NCBI GenBank assembly: GCA_028291485.1
Contig: JAQGHZ010000047.1
Coordinates: 1 to 11,378, forward strand
DNA length: 11,378 nt
Source: Rubritepida sp.
GTDB taxonomy: Bacteria; Pseudomonadota; Alphaproteobacteria; Acetobacterales; Acetobacteraceae
Direction of reading: 5' to 3'
A model generated the notes under the pieces. It did no database searches, was not told the origin of the DNA, and was given only the letters and a program-made list of their open reading frames with translations. Positions 7,995 through 11,378 of the stretch are shown piece after piece. Made by a program: the position numbers and the translations under genes. Numbering within the stretch: position 1 is the first letter of the stretch; each line of letters begins with the position of its first letter.

Positions 7995-8022
7995 TTGCTA
8001 GGCCGTCCAGTCGGCCTAAGAT
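7995..8022 (+). promoter_or_regulatory. Candidate sigma-70-type promoter with dyad operator in the spacer
   Basis: TTGCTA (7995-8000) and TAAGAT (8017-8022) are separated by 16 bp and each match four of six consensus bases. The spacer contains the perfect inverted repeat TAGGCCG-6-CGGCCTA (7999-8018), centred between the two hexamers, a good position for a repressor or an activator that realigns the promoter. It lies 27 bp before the start of the TctC-like receptor gene and would drive the three plus-strand genes. Promoter prediction in GC-rich DNA from matches alone is weak; the dyad is the stronger observation. Confidence 0.4.
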
Positions 8023-8035
8023 CGAATCAAGGAAG

Positions 8036-8042
8036 AAGGAGG
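8036..8042 (+). promoter_or_regulatory. Strong ribosome binding site for the TctC-like gene
   Basis: AAGGAGG sits 7 nt before the ATG at 8050, a near-perfect Shine-Dalgarno sequence. It fixes the start of the receptor gene and suggests high translation, as expected for a periplasmic binding protein. Confidence 0.75.
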
Positions 8043-8049
8043 CGTTCAC

Positions 8050-9015
8050 ATGCAGGGGAGAATCCTCGCGCTGTTCGGCTGTGCCTTGATGGGCGCGTCG
8101 ATCGGCGCTGCTCGCGCCGCCTACCCCGAACGTCCGATCCGCTTCATCGTCGGCTTCGCCGCAGGCGGCACCAGCGACATCATCGCGCGCCTCGCGGCGC
8201 AGGAACTTTCCGCCGCGCTGGGCCAGCCCGTGCCGGTGGAGAACCGCCCCGGCGCCGGCGGCAACGTCGCCTTCGAGGCGGCGGCACGCGCCGAGCCGGA
8301 CGGCTACACCATGGTGCTCGCCTCGCCGGCCTTCGCGGTGAATCCCGCGCTCTACGGCGATCGCCTGCGCTGGAAGCAGGAGGATCTTTCGCCGGTCATC
8401 CTGCTGGGCCACACGCCCATCGCCATCACCGTGCGTCCCGAATCTCCCGCGCGCGACCTGCGCGGCCTGGTCGAACTGGCGCAGAGCCGGCCGAACCCGC
8501 TGCTCGCCGGCATCTCCGGCAGCGGCACCTCTTCGCATCTCGCGAACATCCTGCTGCAGGCGGCGACTCAGCTGCGCTTCGAGAACGTCTCCTACGGCGG
8601 CGGTTCCGCGCCTTTCCTCGACCTCTTCGCCGGCCGGCTCGACCTGATGACCTTTCCCGCACCGGAGACCGTCTCCTACCTGGAGGCCGGCCGACTCCGC
8701 ATCCTCGCGCTGAGCGACCGCACCTCCGCGCCCGCGCTGCGGCACCTGCCGACGGCCGCGGATGCGGGCTTCCCCGATGCCGCGATGAGCACCTGGTACG
8801 GCATCCTCGTGCCGCGCCGCACGCCGCCGGCCGCGCAGACCACGCTGCACCGCGCCGCCGCCGAGATGCTTGCGCGGCCCGCCATGCGCGCGCGGATGAC
8901 CGAGCTCAGCGTCGATCCCGCCGGCGGCACGCAGGCGGAATTCGTCGACCTCGCCCGGCGCGAGACCGTGCGCTGGCAGCGCGTGATCGCCGAGACCGGC
9001 ACGCGGGTCGACTAG
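8050..9015 (+). CDS. Bug/TctC-family tripartite tricarboxylate-type substrate-binding protein
   Basis: A 321-residue secreted periplasmic receptor. Residues 1-23 form a Sec signal peptide ending in ARA, and mature sequence starts AYPERPIRFIVGFAAGG, the hallmark of Bug (Bordetella uptake gene) proteins; VENRPGAGGNVA (63-74) is the second family landmark. The length is typical. Bug receptors bind carboxylates such as citrate, glutarate, nicotinate, aromatic acids or amino acids, and many exist as orphans without their TctA/TctB membrane partners, as here: no such permease is visible in the window. It is the first of three plus-strand genes, followed after 39 bp by a carboxymuconolactone-decarboxylase-like gene. 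A candidate promoter with a dyad lies immediately upstream. The ligand is unknown. Confidence 0.93.
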   Translation: MQGRILALFGCALMGASIGAARAAYPERPIRFIVGFAAGGTSDIIARLAAQELSAALGQPVPVENRPGAGGNVAFEAAARAEPDGYTMVLASPAFAVNPALYGDRLRWKQEDLSPVILLGHTPIAITVRPESPARDLRGLVELAQSRPNPLLAGISGSGTSSHLANILLQAATQLRFENVSYGGGSAPFLDLFAGRLDLMTFPAPETVSYLEAGRLRILALSDRTSAPALRHLPTAADAGFPDAAMSTWYGILVPRRTPPAAQTTLHRAAAEMLARPAMRARMTELSVDPAGGTQAEFVDLARRETVRWQRVIAETGTRVD

Positions 9016-9054
9016 CCGCGCCTCACTTCCCCACAACACGACAGGAGTACGCTC

Positions 9055-9390
9055 ATGGCAGCCCCACCCTCAGCCCGACGCGACCGCATCAACCCGCACT
9101 TCCCCAAGCTCGTGGAGATGACGCACACCTACGTCTATGGGGATCTCTGGGAGCGCGAGCAGCTCTCCAAGCGCGAGCGCAGCCTCGTCACCATCGCCGC
9201 GCTGGTGGCACTCGGCTGGGAGGACCAGCTCAAGAGCCACATCACGCGCGGCCTGGGCAATGGGCTGACGCGCGAGCAGGTCGCCGAGATCATCACGCAC
9301 CTGTCTATGTATGCCGGCTGGCCCGCGGCGATGACCGCCTCGCATGTCGCCGTCGACGTATTCGAGGCCGAAGACGGCAAGACAGCTTAG
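9055..9390 (+). CDS. Carboxymuconolactone decarboxylase (CMD) family protein
   Basis: A 111-residue all-helical cytoplasmic protein of the CMD/AhpD-like family. The diagnostic stretch is LSKRERSLVTIAALVALG (37-54), the REQVAEIITH helix (73-82) and the C-terminal LSMYAGWPAAMTA (83-95). There is no cysteine anywhere, so the CxxC of AhpD-type alkylhydroperoxidases is missing and peroxidase activity is unlikely; the protein is closer to the small PcaC-like single-domain forms, which oligomerise. True gamma-carboxymuconolactone decarboxylation is possible, but no other protocatechuate-pathway gene is nearby, so an accessory lyase or decarboxylase role on a ring or lactone intermediate is only a guess. 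AGGAG lies 7 nt before the ATG. The next gene begins 11 bp downstream, indicating one operon. Confidence 0.88.
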   Translation: MAAPPSARRDRINPHFPKLVEMTHTYVYGDLWEREQLSKRERSLVTIAALVALGWEDQLKSHITRGLGNGLTREQVAEIITHLSMYAGWPAAMTASHVAVDVFEAEDGKTA

Positions 9391-9401
9391 GGGATCGCAG
9401 G

Positions 9402-10334
9402 ATGAAGATCGGATTCATCGGCCTCGGCACGATGGGCGCCAGCATGGCCGCCAATCTGCAGAAGTCGCAGTACAAGCTGGTGGTGAACGACATGCGCAAG
9501 GCGGCGGCGGACGGGCCGCTCGCCGCCGGCGCGGAATGGGCGGCGACGCCGCGCGAGGTCGCCGAGCAATGCGACATCGTGTTCACTTCGCTGCCCGGCC
9601 CGCCGGAAGTCGAGGCGGTGGTCTTCGGGCCGGACGGGCTGGCCGCGGGCGCGCATCCCGGCATGGCCTATTTTGACCTCTCGACCAACAGCCAGACCAT
9701 GATGCGCCGTGTCCACGCCGCGCTGGCGGAGAAGGGCGCGCAGGCCTTCGACTCCCCGGTGAGCGGCGGGCCGAAGGGCGCGCAGTCGGGAAAGCTCGCC
9801 ATCTGGGTGGGCGGCGACAAGGCGACCTACGACAAGCACAAGAAGGTGCTCGACGCGATCGGCGACCAGGCCGCCTATATCGGACCGATCGGCTCGGCCA
9901 CCGTCGCCAAGCTCGTGCACAACATGTCCGGCTACGCGATCCAGACGGTCATGGCGGAGGTCTTCTCGATGGGCGTGAAGGCGGGGATGGAGCCGCTTGA
10001 GCTGTGGAAGGCCGTGCGGCAGGGCTCGCTGGGCCGCCGTCGCACCTTCGATCGCATCGCCGACCAGTTCCTCATCGACAAGTACGATCCGCCGGCCTTC
10101 GCGCTGAAGCTGGCGCACAAGGATGTGAGCCTCGCGGTCGGGCTGGGACGCGAGGTCGGCGTGCCGATGCGGCTGTGCAACCTCGTCATGGAGGAGATGA
10201 CCGAGGGGCGGAACCGCGGCTGGGATGCGCTGGATTCCCGCATTCCGATGAAGCTGCAGCTCGAGCGCGCCGGCGTGGAGATCAAGTGCGATCCGCAGGC
10301 CGTGCAGGCGGTGCTCGACAGCGACAAGAAGTAG
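9402..10334 (+). CDS. NAD(P)-dependent beta-hydroxyacid dehydrogenase (3-hydroxyisobutyrate dehydrogenase family)
   Basis: A 310-residue cytoplasmic oxidoreductase. The N-terminal Rossmann domain shows GLGTMG within MKIGFIGLGTMG (G7-x-G9-x-x-G12). Family motifs follow: FDLST (91-95), the substrate loop DSPVSGGPKGA (117-127), the catalytic lysine K170 with N174 in AKLVHNM, and KD at 240-241. These enzymes oxidise 3-hydroxyacids (3-hydroxyisobutyrate, tartronate semialdehyde, D-threonate- or sulfolactaldehyde-like substrates) or reduce the semialdehydes. The frame continues far upstream, but the ATG at 9402 is where the Rossmann fold begins. The C-terminal tail (about 275-310, ending VLDSDKK) is somewhat extended. 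It is the third gene of the plus-strand set, and its stop is followed by a hairpin shared with the convergent paralogue. The substrate is unassigned. Confidence 0.92.
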   Translation: MKIGFIGLGTMGASMAANLQKSQYKLVVNDMRKAAADGPLAAGAEWAATPREVAEQCDIVFTSLPGPPEVEAVVFGPDGLAAGAHPGMAYFDLSTNSQTMMRRVHAALAEKGAQAFDSPVSGGPKGAQSGKLAIWVGGDKATYDKHKKVLDAIGDQAAYIGPIGSATVAKLVHNMSGYAIQTVMAEVFSMGVKAGMEPLELWKAVRQGSLGRRRTFDRIADQFLIDKYDPPAFALKLAHKDVSLAVGLGREVGVPMRLCNLVMEEMTEGRNRGWDALDSRIPMKLQLERAGVEIKCDPQAVQAVLDSDKK

Positions 10335-10339
10335 CCTTG

Positions 10340-10374
10340 GGCGGTCGGCGGCTCAGACCTTGCCGCCGACCGTC
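10340..10374. terminator. Convergent GC-rich hairpin between two dehydrogenase genes
   Basis: CGGTCGGCGG (10342-10351) is exactly complementary to CCGCCGACCG (10363-10372), giving a 10-bp stem around an 11-nt loop. In the plus-strand RNA a G-U and a G-C pair extend it to 12 bp. It lies 5 bp after the stop at 10334 and covers the last codons and stop (10353) of the convergent gene, so it could end transcription from both sides. There is no U-tract, so it may be a structural barrier rather than a classical intrinsic terminator. Confidence 0.5.
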
Positions 10375-11249
10375 ACGCCGGCCATCGCCTCCAGCACCTT
10401 GACGACCGACGAGCCCTCTTCCTTCCCGTACCCCGCCGCCCGCGCCATCTGGTAGACCTGCTGCGTCACGTTCGCGAGCAGGAGCGGCACGCCGAGCGCC
10501 TTGGCGAAACCCGTCTCCAGCTCCTGGTCCTTGAACGAGATGTCGATGGTGCCGGCGGGCGCAAAATCCCGCTGGATCATGCGCGGCGCACTGCGCTCGA
10601 AGGCGCTGCTGCGGCCGGTGCACACGCTGACCACCTCCACGATCTGTTGGGGATCGAGACCCGCCTTGGTGCCGAGCACCATCGCCTCGGCGACCGCGAC
10701 GATGTTCACCTGCAGCAGCATGTTGTTCAGCAACTTCATCGCGAGCCCGTTGCCGAGCGCGCCGACGTGGAACACGTTCTTGCCGAAGAGGCGGAACATC
10801 GGCTCGCATTCCGCGAAGACTTCCTTCGCGCCGCCCACGATCACGGTCAGCGTTCCCGCCTCCGCGCCGGTGACGCCGCCGCTGACCGGTGCGTCGAGCA
10901 GGGCGATGCCGCGCCTGGCCAGCTCGTCCCCCATGCGCCGCAGCACGAGGGGGTCGATGGTGCCCATGCAGAGGACGACATGCCCGGGCGCCGCGCCCTG
11001 GATAAATCCATCAGCGCCCAGGATCACGGATTCCGCCTGCGCCGTGGTCTCCACCAGGCAGATGGACCGCGTGGTGCTGCGCGCGATCGCCGCCGGCGTC
11101 GCATCCACCTCGGCGCCCGATGCGGACAGAGCCTGCTCCTTGCGCGGATCGATGTCGTGCACGACCAGTTGGTAACCGCCCTTGAGCAGGTTGCGGGCCA
11201 TGGGCGCGCCCATATTGCCCAGGCCGACGAAGCCGGTCTTTCCCATCAT
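10353..11249 (-). CDS. NAD(P)-dependent beta-hydroxyacid dehydrogenase (3-hydroxyisobutyrate dehydrogenase family), second copy
   Basis: A 298-residue cytoplasmic oxidoreductase paralogous to the plus-strand dehydrogenase it faces. The Rossmann motif is GFVGLGNMG (6-14), the substrate loop is DAPVSGGVTGAEAG (119-132), the catalytic lysine is K172 with N175/N176 (MKLLNNM), and KD occurs at 240-241. The segment usually read as (M)ST-hydrophobic-P is MGTIDP here (95-100), with glycine in place of serine. The likely reaction is oxidation of a 3-hydroxyacid or reduction of a semialdehyde with NAD(P). Two adjacent ATGs (11249 and 11246) are both possible starts; an AGGGGA element is 5 nt from the first and 8 nt from the second. 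It begins 13 bp after the stop of another receptor gene, so the two are probably co-transcribed. Confidence 0.92.
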   Translation of the reverse strand: MMGKTGFVGLGNMGAPMARNLLKGGYQLVVHDIDPRKEQALSASGAEVDATPAAIARSTTRSICLVETTAQAESVILGADGFIQGAAPGHVVLCMGTIDPLVLRRMGDELARRGIALLDAPVSGGVTGAEAGTLTVIVGGAKEVFAECEPMFRLFGKNVFHVGALGNGLAMKLLNNMLLQVNIVAVAEAMVLGTKAGLDPQQIVEVVSVCTGRSSAFERSAPRMIQRDFAPAGTIDISFKDQELETGFAKALGVPLLLANVTQQVYQMARAAGYGKEEGSSVVKVLEAMAGVTVGGKV

Positions 11250-11262
11250 CGATATCCCCTGC

Positions 11263-11378
11263 TCAATCCGCCCGGGCGCCCGCGGCCCGCGCGATGACGC
11301 CCCAGCGCTCGGTCTCGCGCTTCACGAATTCGTCGAAGGCCTGCGGCGTCGGCATGGTCATGGCCTCGATGCCCTGGT
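11263..11378 (-). CDS. Bug/TctC-family solute receptor, C-terminal end only (5' partial)
   Basis: The minus-strand frame entering from the window's right end gives 37 residues ending in TGA at 11265-11263. The text includes GIEAMTMPTPQAFDEFVKRE and TERWGVIARAAGARAD. This has the form of a Bug/TctC C-terminus: a Thr/Pro segment, Phe-x-x-Phe-Val, Arg-x-Glu-x-x-x-Trp and a short tail. It resembles the end of the plus-strand receptor (EFVDLARRETVRWQRVIAET). The gene precedes the minus-strand dehydrogenase by 13 bp, repeating the receptor-plus-dehydrogenase arrangement of the plus-strand set. Most of the gene lies outside the window. Confidence 0.75.
   Translation of the reverse strand, partial: QGIEAMTMPTPQAFDEFVKRETERWGVIARAAGARAD

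Noticed and set aside
6433..8001. Very long plus-strand open frame opposite the binding-protein gene and the gap
   Set aside because: It spans a signal-peptide-bearing gene and two gene fragments on the other strand, and its composition is typical of antisense frames.
7600..8049. Mobile element or integration site as the cause of the broken genes
   Set aside because: No transposase fragment, terminal inverted repeat or target duplication is visible; a simple deletion explains the junction.
7675..9039. Long minus-strand open frame opposite the TctC-like gene
   Set aside because: The plus-strand gene has a signal peptide, family motifs and a strong ribosome binding site. Only the part at 7700-7951 has real similarity, and that falls in several frames.

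Overview
The window is GC-rich (about 70% by eye), densely packed and strongly GC-ending at third codon positions. It carries ABC and tripartite-type solute receptors together with sugar-acid and hydroxy-acid enzymes. Orphan Bug/TctC receptors beside Liv-type importers and enolase-superfamily enzymes fit an environmental proteobacterium, perhaps a Roseomonas-like Acetobacteraceae or a Burkholderiales-like organism. That assignment is inference: no RNA gene or phylogenetic marker is present.

Left part (1-7599). A 5'-truncated xylose-isomerase-like TIM-barrel gene (1-828, plus strand) runs into a seven-gene minus-strand operon, overlapping its last gene by 44 bp. In transcription order the operon is: periplasmic binding protein (7599-6286), livG, livF, livH, livM, a second xylose-isomerase-like TIM-barrel enzyme (3018-2200) and an enolase-superfamily enzyme (2203-785). 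Junctions are 4-bp ATGA overlaps, a 1-base TGATG overlap, or gaps of 1 and 20 bp, so co-transcription and translational coupling are very likely. The layout is uptake followed by intracellular isomerisation, epimerisation or dehydration of one compound, probably a sugar acid or hydroxy acid; its identity cannot be read from sequence.

Middle (7600-8049). This divergent gap of about 450 bp is not empty. On the minus strand it holds the frameshifted 5' end of an MDR-type NADP-dependent oxidoreductase gene (7827-7951), joined directly to the frameshifted 3' end of a TctC-like receptor gene (7700-7827). This looks like a deletion scar. To its right is a candidate plus-strand promoter (7995-8022) with a perfect dyad in its spacer and a strong ribosome binding site.

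Right part (8050-11378). A plus-strand set of three genes encodes a Bug/TctC receptor, a small carboxymuconolactone-decarboxylase-like protein and a beta-hydroxyacid dehydrogenase. It meets a minus-strand pair, a second beta-hydroxyacid dehydrogenase and the 3' end of another Bug/TctC receptor gene, at a GC-rich hairpin (10340-10374). No tctA/tctB membrane genes, transposase, tRNA, rRNA or CRISPR array is visible. The window is best described as an accessory catabolic island with two importer types; the exact substrates and pathway order are unknown.
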